Shown piece by piece: positions 8,888 through 16,049 of a DNA stretch of 64,000 nt. A model generated the notes under the pieces. It did not search any database. It was not told where the DNA came from and worked only from the letters and a program-made list of their open reading frames with translations. Source of the DNA: JAHIKV01 sp963733145 (GTDB taxonomy: Bacteria > Planctomycetota > Planctomycetia > Pirellulales > Thermoguttaceae). The translations under genes and the position numbers were made by a program. Each line of letters opens with the position of its first letter. The first letter of the stretch is position 1. The DNA lies in the NCBI GenBank assembly GCA_963733145.1, contig CAVTCJ010000003.1, positions 372,001-436,000 of the forward strand, written 5' to 3'.

Positions 8888-8985
8888 GGCTTGGGTCTTG
8901 GGTCTTAGCACGAAGACCCAAGACCTAAGACCCAAGACCGTCAAAGATTGAGGACGTTTTCTCAATCCTCGGACTAATGGCATAT
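8888..8985. repeat. Composite repeat: family E palindrome plus GATTGAGGA tail
   Basis: CTTGGGTCTTGGGTCTTAG and its complement form a hairpin (8890-8939), followed by GTCAAAGATTGAGGACG, TTTCTCAATCC and ACTAATGGCATA. The same order of parts recurs at 40664-40790, so about 100 bp is conserved between the two sites. Confidence 0.85.
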
Positions 8986-8990
8986 AACCC

Positions 8991-9019
8991 TTGCGGACCC
9001 GCTCGATCATCCTTATACT
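8991..9019 (+). promoter_or_regulatory. Candidate sigma-70 promoter for the small basic protein gene
   Basis: TTGCGG (8991-8996) and TATACT (9014-9019) are separated by exactly 17 bp, about 75 bases before ATG 9095. This is the clearest promoter-like pair I noticed. Planctomycete promoters are often weak matches, so it needs 5'-end data. Confidence 0.5.
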
Positions 9020-9094
9020 GATGTGTTTCCCGGATAATGGCAGCCCGATATATCCGCTCCGTGGCGGTGCAAGATTGCGAGGAGTGTAATAACC

Positions 9095-9391
9095 ATGACG
9101 ATGGACAAAAGCTTGAAGGTCCGCGCGGGCCTGACTCGTTCGCGGAGCGTATTGAATCGTGCCGAACGAATTCAGCGGCTAAAAACCGCCGACCGCTGGC
9201 AGGAAGGGGACAGCCCTTTCGGTCTGGCCAAGGTGCGGGTCTATAAGCTGGCCATGAAGAAGAAAAAGAAGAAGAAGGAAGAAGAGGAAGGCGCCGAGGG
9301 CGCGACTGCCGCCGCGCCGGCCGAGGCCGCCAAAAAGGATGCCAAGAAGGACGCCAAGAAAGAAGCGCCCAAGAAGGGCGGAAAGAAGTAG
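9095..9391 (+). CDS. Small basic protein of PVC bacteria (TIGR04137-like)
   Basis: A 98-residue, strongly charged protein. Its N-terminal half (KSLKVRAGLTRSRSVLNRAERI...DRWQEGDSPFGLAKVRV) matches what I recall of the small basic protein family conserved in Planctomycetes, Verrucomicrobia and Chlamydiae. The C-terminal half is a Lys/Glu/Ala-rich tail. GAGGAG at 9078-9083 gives a good ribosome site, and a promoter-like pair lies further upstream. The function is not established; a ribosome- or nucleic-acid-associated role is suggested by charge only. Confidence 0.8.
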   Translation: MTMDKSLKVRAGLTRSRSVLNRAERIQRLKTADRWQEGDSPFGLAKVRVYKLAMKKKKKKKEEEEGAEGATAAAPAEAAKKDAKKDAKKEAPKKGGKK

Positions 9392-9408
9392 GCTCCTTTC
9401 CGTTTAGC

Positions 9409-9638
9409 GTAGGGTGGGACAAGCGCAGCGATGTCCCACCACGATTTATCTCGATGACGGCGGGGCATTGTTGCGATTGTTCCCCTAAGGGCCGGCGAAT
9501 CAATGAGTGGGGGACTGTACCAATTTTCGTTCGACGAAAATGGGACTGTCCCCTTCTGAAATGCGACAGCTATTAATTTGCCGATCCTAAGCATTTTCTC
9601 GCTGCTGCTGGGACATCGCTGCGCTTGTCCCACCCTAC
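9409..9638. repeat. Split family A repeat flanking a family J hairpin
   Basis: The gap between the small basic protein gene and hemB has a family A arm at 9409-9443 and its complement at 9609-9638, about 165 bp apart. Between them is a hairpin with GGGGACTGT, a CGTTCGACGAAAATGGGAC centre and TGTCCCC (9508-9557). I see no gene here. It resembles a nested MITE-like element. Confidence 0.75.
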
Positions 9639-9643
9639 TCGCT

Positions 9644-10636
9644 TTAGCTTTCTTTCAACCATCGCGCCGCATCCAAGGCCCAATAGGTGAGGATGATGCT
9701 CGCCCCTGCACGGCGGATGGCCGTCAGCGATTCCAGCGCGACGCGTTTCTCGTCGATCCAGCCGCGTTCGGCCGCCGCTTTGACCATGCTGAACTCGCCC
9801 GAGACGTTGTAGGCCGCCAGGGGCACGTCGGGGAAGCGCTCGCCGGCAAGGCGGATGATGTCCAGATAGGGCAAGGCCGGCTTGACCATCACGATGTCCG
9901 CCCCTTCGGCCAGGTCCTGTTCGATCTCCCGCATCGCCTGGCCTGCTGACGCGGAGGGGTCCATCTGATAGCCGCGGCGGTCGCCGAACTGCGGGGCCGA
10001 CTCGGCCGCCTCGCGGAACGGTCCGTAGAACGCGCTGGCGTACTTCGCCGCGTAGCTCATGATCGGCAGGTGCGCGAAACCGGCCCCGTCGAGCGCCTCG
10101 CGGATGGCCCCCACCATGCCGTCGATCATCCCGCTGGGGGCGACCACGTCGGCGCCGGCCCGGGCGTGGACCAACGCCTGCCGGGCCAGAAGCTCCAGCG
10201 TGGGATCGTTCTCCACGTCCATCCGGCCGCTCGATTCGCCGATGATCCCGCAATGTCCGTGATCGGTGTACTCGCAACAGCACACGTCGGTGACGACCAG
10301 CAAGTCGGGGGCGGCCTGCTTCGCCGCGCGGACGGCCCGGGCGATGATCCCCTCGTCGCTCATCGCGTCGCTGCCCCGGGCGTCCTTCTCGGCGGGGATG
10401 CCGAAGAGGATCACGCCGCCGATGCCGAGCTGCGCCGCCGCGCGGACCTCCTCGGCCAGCACGTCGGGCGACATCTGGGCGTGGCCGGGCATCGCCGAGA
10501 TCGGCTCGCGCAGGCCTTCGCCCGGCCGGACGAACAGCGGCAGGATAAAATTGCCCGGCGAAAGCCGCGTCTCGCGCATCAGCTCGCGGACCGCCGGATG
10601 GTAACGAAGCCGTCTCAGTCGGGTAGTGGGGAACAT
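9644..10636 (-). CDS. hemB: Delta-aminolevulinic acid dehydratase (porphobilinogen synthase)
   Basis: A 330-residue enzyme that condenses two 5-aminolevulinates to porphobilinogen in haem synthesis. The start (MFPTTRLRRLRYHP) matches the family N-terminus. The zinc-type cysteine cluster DVCCCEYTDHGHCG is near residue 120, the lysine of SYAAKYAS near 200, and the Schiff-base lysine in VMVKPALPYLD near 250. An upstream in-frame extension to 10699 runs into repeats and is rejected. The gene ends next to a family A repeat arm. Confidence 0.96.
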   Translation of the reverse strand: MFPTTRLRRLRYHPAVRELMRETRLSPGNFILPLFVRPGEGLREPISAMPGHAQMSPDVLAEEVRAAAQLGIGGVILFGIPAEKDARGSDAMSDEGIIARAVRAAKQAAPDLLVVTDVCCCEYTDHGHCGIIGESSGRMDVENDPTLELLARQALVHARAGADVVAPSGMIDGMVGAIREALDGAGFAHLPIMSYAAKYASAFYGPFREAAESAPQFGDRRGYQMDPSASAGQAMREIEQDLAEGADIVMVKPALPYLDIIRLAGERFPDVPLAAYNVSGEFSMVKAAAERGWIDEKRVALESLTAIRRAGASIILTYWALDAARWLKES

Positions 10637-10676
10637 GGGAGGTTCGGGGGATTCGGGGATTCGGGGTTCGAGATTT

Positions 10677-10796
10677 CGTTTAGCCGCCGTGTACAACAAT
10701 TACTCCCCTCTCCCTTTGGGAGAGGGGTCGGAAGTGAGGGCGGATCGCTTCCGACAATACCGAAGTCGTTCTTGATCGACCGTTTAGCCGCCGCGT
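10677..10796. repeat. Family B/I composite element
   Basis: CGTTTAGCCGCCG, then the family B palindrome CTCTCCCTTTGGGAGAGGGG, GTGAGGGCGGATCG and a second CGTTTAGCCGCCG. The interior tail (ACCGAAGT.GTT.TTG) matches the element at 7945-8055, but here the two ends are direct rather than inverted. Confidence 0.75.
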
Positions 10797-10917
10797 CCAC
10801 GCGGCGCAAGTCGCTTCAATTAACAATTCTATTCAACGCACCGACATTCCACCACTCCCCTCATTCCATCACTCCATCATTCCCCCTATTTCATCATTCC
10901 TCCCCCCTCACCCCCGC

Positions 10918-11249
10918 CGCTGCTCCGGCAGCCGGATCACGTCGGGCCCGGCGGGACTCAGATAGGCCGGATGGACGTTCCATTGTTGTCCGTCGTCGGT
11001 GACGATGCCGGCCGTTTTCCGGTTCAGCCGCGCGATGACACCGCGTCTTTTGCTCGCCGGTGGAGCTCTGAAAACTCACCCGGTCGCCCACACTGAACTG
11101 GGCCAGCATGGCCGTGCTGCGGGCCTGATGGATCAGTTTCAGCCGCTCGACAATCAGCCGATTGAGGAACCGCAAATCCTCTTCGCCCATTCGCCGTATC
11201 GCCTCGCCGCCGCCGCCCGTTCGGCCAGTTCAACCGATTCACACTCCAT
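10918..11249 (-). CDS. Small conserved hypothetical protein, two frameshifts
   Basis: Reading from ATG 11249, about 110 codons can be assembled if two single-base breaks (near 11200 and 11045) are repaired. The result has a helical start (MECESVELAERAAAA, then RRMGEEDLRFLNRLIVERLK) and a beta-rich end (FSVGDRVSFQS, GVIARLNRKTAGIVTDDGQQ, WNVHPAYLSPA). The end looks like a small KOW/SH3-like fold. I do not recognise the family; a nucleic-acid- or translation-related role would be a guess. Either the sequence is faulty or the gene is decaying. Confidence 0.55.
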
Positions 11250-11279
11250 GTCGTAAATCCTCCGGAAAGAAACTACCCC

Positions 11280-11990
11280 CAAATAAAGACTCCTCGACTC
11301 CCTTTAGTCCTCTTTACTTTTAGGGATCTAATCATTTTTTCCTGTTCCACATGCCTTGAAGTCCAAAGATGGTCCGCAGAAATACAACTTGCACGATTCA
11401 TTGTATCCGAGGACGCCTTCATATTCGGCGATGTGAGTCTCCATTTTGAAAGCCAGCATTTCCTTTAGTGCGAACTTGCCAGCTGATACACTGGTTTCAA
11501 AGAATAGTGAAAGCGTCCCATACTAAACATAGTTGAAGCTCATTTTTTTGATAAAGTCACACTTAGGAGTCAAATAATGTCTTCACATTTTATTGAGACG
11601 ACGTTTGTTCTTTCCAGCAAAATCCGTATAGAATCTGACAATTGCTGGACGGTATGTTCTCGCCGCACGTCCCACCAAGTGATTATATCCACGATGCGAT
11701 AGTTTTAAATGTCTTGCAACGCTCACCAACGCGTAGGCCACAACGAATCTCATTCTTAGTGGTGGGGTAAGAGCAATCGTGCGTCCGGAACATGCCATGA
11801 AACGGGGTAATTGCGAAAGGCGAATTCACGAAACCGCCGTTCAGGAAGTACTATACTGCCAGATAGGCCTTTCGTGGATATGTCGAAAAAAGGGTCGGAG
11901 TCTTTTCTCAGCATCGGATAAAGAAATGCACCGGCGGCCGTCGAGAACGCGCGTGAATGGAAAGCCCATTCGCTTCGCCGTTCGTTTTTA
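11280..11990. other. AT-rich stretch with degenerate reverse-strand coding sequence
   Basis: About 0.6 kb is clearly poorer in GC than its surroundings and has no intact gene. On the minus strand one frame can be followed from about 11798 to 11328 with two in-frame stops (near 11583 and 11527). Its last part reads like protein (GKFALKEMLAFKMETHIAEY, then EGVLGYNESCKLYF). This may be a decayed, horizontally acquired gene. I recognise no family. Confidence 0.4.
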
Positions 11991-11998
11991 AGCCCATA

Positions 11999-12289
11999 TC
12001 AGCGTTTCTCGATCCACTTGGCCAGCGAAGCGGCGGATTCGGCGGAGCGGCGTCCGGCCAGGAGGCCCGCGACGCTGAGGTCCTCGTCGAGATCGGGCCA
12101 ATGTATCCCTTCTCCGTCGCCGATCAGTTCGTAGTTCTCGCGTTCGGCTTTCGACCCGTGGAGCAATCGCGGATACCATTCCAAGGGAATTGACAGGGTG
12201 CGGCCATCGTCCAGCACAACCGTCAGCGCGTCTTCGGAGAAGCGGATCGACTCGGCGAAAATGTCCCGTTCAGTTTCCAAAATGCTCAT
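11999..12289 (-). CDS. DUF2442 family protein
   Basis: A 96-residue protein with the DUF2442 pattern: RFSEDALTVVLDDGRTLSIP, then LEWYPRLL and NYELIGDGEGIHWPDLDEDLSV. GGAGG at 12296-12300 sets the start at ATG 12289. Its first 20 bp overlap the end of the DUF4160 gene, so the two are translated together. DUF4160-DUF2442 pairs are widespread on mobile or accessory DNA and are often listed as putative toxin-antitoxin-like pairs; that role is not shown by the sequence. Confidence 0.85.
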   Translation of the reverse strand: MSILETERDIFAESIRFSEDALTVVLDDGRTLSIPLEWYPRLLHGSKAERENYELIGDGEGIHWPDLDEDLSVAGLLAGRRSAESAASLAKWIEKR

Positions 12290-12506
12290 TCCACGCCTCC
12301 ATAATTCTTTCTTCGTTATCCTCGACGATTTTCCGAAGTGAACGCAATTCGTGATCCGGTATATGCCGGGAAGTGGCCAGCCGAACGGGCGTCAACCAAT
12401 ACTTTGCCGTGGCTCGACCGCGACGCACGTGAACGTGCGGAGGCTCGCTCCCTTCCGCCGAATAGAAATAGAGTTTATACGGACCGATGTCGCCGATCGC
12501 CGGCAT
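12270..12506 (-). CDS. DUF4160 family protein
   Basis: A 78-residue protein with the DUF4160 signature: IGPYKLYFYSAEGSEPPHVH near the N-terminus, then RRGRATAKYWL and HELRSLRKIVEDNEERIMEAW. An AAGGAG site upstream fixes the start at ATG 12506 rather than further upstream. It is followed with overlap by the DUF2442 gene. The function is unknown; together they form a compact two-gene accessory module beside the AT-rich stretch. Confidence 0.85.
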   Translation of the reverse strand: MPAIGDIGPYKLYFYSAEGSEPPHVHVRRGRATAKYWLTPVRLATSRHIPDHELRSLRKIVEDNEERIMEAWNEHFGN

Positions 12507-12639
12507 GTTTTGCTCCTTCGCGGGTATTTTCAACCCCGGACAAAGCCAGCACTCCAATTATAGCGCATCTTGGCCCAAAGTGTCGAGATACGAGGCGCTA
12601 ATTAAAGACGCCCGATCCCTTTACTCGTCCTGATAGTTT

Positions 12640-12830
12640 CCCATCTTGGGCCAAAGGCCCTCCGGTTCTCCCAGCCCAGGGCAACGCCCTGGGGAACGGG
12701 CGGTTGCGTCATATTTTCCTCGGCCCAACGGGCCAACCGTTCCCCGAAGGCGAATTGTCGGCCCGTTGGGCCGGTGTGGTTTTCTCGTTTTTTTCGCTCC
12801 CCAGGGCGTTGCCCTGGGCTGGGCGAACGG
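12640..12830. repeat. Nested palindromes (family K, CCAGGGCGTTGCCCTGG type)
   Basis: Two inverted copies of the CCCAGGGCAACGCCCTGGG hairpin (about 12672-12695 and 12798-12822) enclose two inverted GGCCCAACGGGCC-type hairpins (about 12721-12737 and 12760-12775), so the whole block is a larger inverted repeat. It lies downstream of the UroD-like gene and has no gene of its own. Confidence 0.8.
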
Positions 12831-12885
12831 CTGCCCCTTCGGGGCTTTTCTGCAAACGTAAGGTAGTCTTTACTCGCATTTATCC

Positions 12886-14077
12886 TCACTCATAAAACCC
12901 AAACTCATACGCCGCGTCGTACAACGCGACGATGTTTTCCGGCGGGACGCCGGCCTGGATGTTGTGGACGTTGTTGAAGACGTAGCCGCCGCCGGGCTTC
13001 CAGGCGGCCAGGTTGCGGCGGACGTGCTCGCGGACCTCTGCGGGCGTGGCCGTGGGCAGCACGTGCTGGGCGTCGATCGCCCCGCCCCAGAACGACATCC
13101 GCTCGCCGAACCGGGCCTTCAGCGCCGCCGGGTCCATGTCCTTGGCGCTGATCTGCACCGGATTGAGCACGTCGACGCCGTTGTCCAGCAGGTCGGGGAT
13201 GTACTCGACGCACGAGCCGCAGGTGTGATACCAGATCTTCGCCTCGGTCCGCGAGCGGATGTACTGGACCAGCTGCTTCTGCCGCGGCTTGACCACGCGG
13301 CGGTAGAAGTCGGGCCGGAAGAGCGGCCCGGTCTGCCCGGCCAGGTCGTCGCCGATCATGATCACGTCGACCAGATCGCCCACCTCGTCGAGGAACAGCG
13401 CGGAACCAATCGAGCCAGAACCGCAGCGTCGCGGTCCAGCAGGGCCTCGCAGAACTCGGGCTCGGCGAGCATGTCCATGAACCACCGCTCCAGCCCGCGC
13501 ATGTACCAGCAGGTCTCGTAGACCACGCCGGAGATGCCGCTGACCACGGCGTAGGGCGTCTCGTCGCGGATCGCCCGGGCCCGGTCGCGGAGCCCGGCGA
13601 AGCGGCCCGGGTCGTCGCCCTTGGGGAACGGGATACGCGGCCACGTCGGCGAGCGTGGCCTCGGCCAGCGGGTGGTGGGTGATGTCCATGTAGAACGGGC
13701 GGTCGTCGGGCATCGACCAGACGACGCCGAACTCGTCGACGCAGGTCGTGCCACAGCCGCCCGTCGCGGCGGTTCTGCACGATGCGCGCCGTCGAAGCCG
13801 TCGGCGGCCCCGGCGGCGATGTAGCGGGTATCGACGCGGAAGCCGCTCGAGCACCGCCTCGCAGGGCCGGGCCAACTGCTGCACGGCGTCCATGATCTCG
13901 AGCTCGGTCGTCGATGCCCAGGTGCTTCAACAGGGCCTGGTAGGCGAACTTGTGGATGCCGGTCTGGTTCCCGCCCAGGTCGATCGGCACGCGGTCGGGC
14001 GTGCGGTGGTCCAGGGCCGTCAGCAGCCGCTGGCGGGAGGTCATGGTTTCGCGCGGGTCGCGGCGTGGTGTGTTCAT
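12886..14077 (-). CDS. Uroporphyrinogen decarboxylase-like protein (MtaA/UroD superfamily), about six frameshifts
   Basis: Stitching the three minus-strand frames gives one protein of about 395 residues with UroD-superfamily features: TSRQRLLTALDHRTPDRVPI at the start, IWYHTCGSCVEYIPDLLDNG, then VDVLNPVQ, and GGGYVFNNVHNIQAGVPPEN at the end. These proteins include cobamide-dependent methyltransferases and decarboxylases; planctomycetes have many of unknown substrate. The reading frame changes about six times between 13390 and 13910, and the break I checked is a CC-type homopolymer. Even so, I see no normal uninterrupted reading, so it is a pseudogene or a badly resolved region. Confidence 0.75.
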
Positions 14078-14112
14078 GGGCCCCATTTTCGCGGGAAAAC
14101 GCGGTTTCGTCA

Positions 14113-14222
14113 ATGACTTGTCCCGGCGCGGGCGAGGGGTGATATGGGCTTAGGTCTTGGGTCTTGGGACTTGGGTCTTAAGTCCTTGCCCCGGCGCGGG
14201 CGAGGGGAGATAATGGACGGTT
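14113..14222. repeat. Direct repeat of a GGCGCGGGCGAGGGG unit with family E units
   Basis: CCCGGCGCGGGCGAGGGG occurs at about 14122 and 14191, separated by GGTCTTGGGTCTTGGGAC-type family E sequence. It lies between the UroD-like gene and the insertion sequence. The remaining bases up to 14306 show nothing I can name. Confidence 0.65.
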
Positions 14223-14306
14223 AATCAGAGACCGCTGCCATAAGCATTGCGCGGCATGGCGGCAACCAGAATATATGAACTGGATTCCGTGGCTTTTCTC
14301 TAGCCC

Positions 14307-14320
14307 AGGCGTAAACGCCT
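14307..14320. repeat. Left target-site duplication of the insertion sequence
   Basis: AGGCGTAAACGCCT directly abuts the left IS end and is repeated in the same orientation at 15897-15910. Joining the flanks gives a perfect-looking hairpin (TCTAGCCC, the 14-mer, GGGCTAGA), so the target was a palindromic repeat. True duplication length could be shorter because the 14-mer is itself nearly symmetrical. Confidence 0.8.
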
Positions 14321-15896
14321 CGTTGTTACACACATCTCTTGATTGATATTGGCGAATTGGGATTAATACGGCATTATGGTAAGCAAGTGAATGGACGCAG
14401 GGGGGAGAAAACTAGTCAAGGAAGATCGCACATGCTCACTCCCTGGGTAGCGGATGAAATGAAAACGGCCAATTTTGCGACAAACGCCTGAATCGACGTT
14501 TGCGGAGGTGGTTTCGCAGTTGGCGGAGCGGCCAACGGCGAGCATTCCCGCGGCATGCGGCGGTCGGGCCGAAATGGTCGCCGCCTATCGGTTTTGCGAG
14601 AACGAGAACACCAACTTCAAGACTGTCCTGCAACCGCACATTGACGCCACGCGGCGACGAATCGCCGCACAACCCATGGCCTTGCTCGCGCAGGACACGA
14701 CGGAAATTGACGTCACCCGGCCGGACCAGCAGGTCGCGGGGGCCGGTCCCCTGGACGGTGGTCCTCGCCGCGGGGCCCTGCTCCACGTGCTGTGTGCGTT
14801 CACAGAGGATGGAACGCCGCTCGGCACGGTCGCTGGCGAGGCGTGGGTCCGGAGGGAGGAGCCCGTTAGTGCGCCGCGGACTGGCGGGCCAAGCGGGCCG
14901 CGATACGCCGATCGAAGACAAAGAGAGCTATCGTTGGGTTACCATGCTTCGGCAGGCCCAGGAAGAAGCTCTGCGAAACCCCGCCACTCGGTTGATTTGC
15001 CTGGCCGATAGCGAAGCCGACATCTATGAAGTAATGGTCGAAGGAATGCGGGAGCCCGGGACCATCGACTGGATCATCCGCGCCTGCCAGAATCGCGCTT
15101 TGCTCCTGGAAAACGGCCAAAAACACGCGGAACATTACGTCCGCGACGCGGTCCTGTCTCGGCCGGCGCTGTTTAAGCGGACGATCCAGGTGCGGGGGCG
15201 AAAAGCGAAGGTGGCTTGCGAAACGCGGGGCCGACGCCAACCCCGCAAATCGCGCAAAGCCGTGGTTGCGGTGCGGGCGATGCGTCTCACGCTCCGTCCG
15301 CCGTTTCGTCCAGGCCATCGTCTCCCGGCGATCGCCATGAACGTGGTCGTCGGTCAGCGAGGTGAACCCGCCGCCGAACGACGAGCCGGTGGAATGGCTG
15401 CTGCTGACGAGCTTGCCGATTGACGACATCGAGCAGGTGCAACGAGTAATCCAATATTATTGTGTTCGTTGGATGATCGAGGTTTTCTTTCGCGTGTTGA
15501 AGTCGGGCTGCCGTGTTGAAGAGCGGTTGTTTGAATACATGGACCGCTTGTTGACGTGTCTGGCGATTTATGTGATTGTTGCCTGGCGGACGTTGTACGT
15601 GTGCCGCTTGGGACGGAGTTGCCCGGACATCAGTTGCGAGGCGGTCTTCGAGCCGGCCGAATGGAAATCGGTGTGGAAGGTGATGCGCCGCGAGAATCCG
15701 CCGGCCCACCCGCCCCCCTTGGGCATGTTCATTCGGCTGGTGGCACAGCTTGGTGGCTACGTGAATCGAAAACGAGCCGATCCGCCCGGTCCGCAAACCC
15801 TTTGGATTGGCCTGCAACGGATGCATGACTTCGCTACCTGTTGGCTAATGTTCGGCCCTGACGCTCAAAGGGAGACCTGATTTGTGTGTAACAACG
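14321..15896 (+). mobile_element. IS4-family (Tn5/IS50-like) insertion sequence, about 1.58 kb
   Basis: Perfect 13-bp terminal inverted repeats, CGTTGTTACACAC at 14321-14333 and its complement at 15884-15896, enclose one broken DDE transposase gene. It is flanked by direct copies of AGGCGTAAACGCCT. A similar end, CGTTGTTGCACACA, abuts another family K hairpin near 51828, so relatives of this element seem to choose such palindromes. Confidence 0.88.
14432..15880 (+). pseudogene. Tn5-like DDE transposase, frameshifted
   Basis: Starting at ATG 14432 behind AAGGAAG, the N-terminal DNA-binding domain reads MLTPWVADEMKTANF, then DKRLNRR, then FAEVVSQLAERPTASIPAAC, each piece in a different frame. 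The catalytic core follows: QDTTEID (first Asp), CLADSEADIYE (second Asp) and YYCVRWMIEVFFRVLKSG with the Y-R-E signature Glu, then RVEERLFE. There are about four frame changes; the first two fit single lost bases in GG and TTTT runs. If these are real the element cannot transpose itself; if they are sequencing errors the gene would encode about 480 residues. Confidence 0.85.
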
Positions 15897-15910
15897 AGGC
15901 GTAAACGCCT
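15897..15910. repeat. Right target-site duplication of the insertion sequence
   Basis: AGGCGTAAACGCCT directly follows the right IS end and matches 14307-14320 exactly in the same orientation. Confidence 0.8.
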
Positions 15911-15992
15911 GGGCTAGAGAAAAGCTCCGAAGACACGCGGAGCATGGGAACAAGACATATCAAGAGCGAAATACCGCTGACAAGAAAAACGA

Positions 15993-16025
15993 TGGTGGGG
16001 CTGCGCTTCGCTTGACCCACCCTAC
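15993..16025. repeat. Family A repeat, single arm
   Basis: GGTGGGGCTGCGCTTCGCTT followed by GACCCACCCTAC matches one arm of the family A hairpin, just before the ribosome site of the GH106-like gene. Confidence 0.8.
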
Positions 16026-16049
16026 AAAAAACCTCCGAGGAATTCTTAC

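Noticed and set aside
9241..9633. Minus-strand open frame across the family A/J repeats
   Set aside because: Consists of translated repeat arms and the antisense of the Lys-rich tail.
11779..11991. Short plus-strand frame in the AT-rich stretch
   Set aside because: No ribosome site or recognisable domain; the minus strand looks more protein-like.
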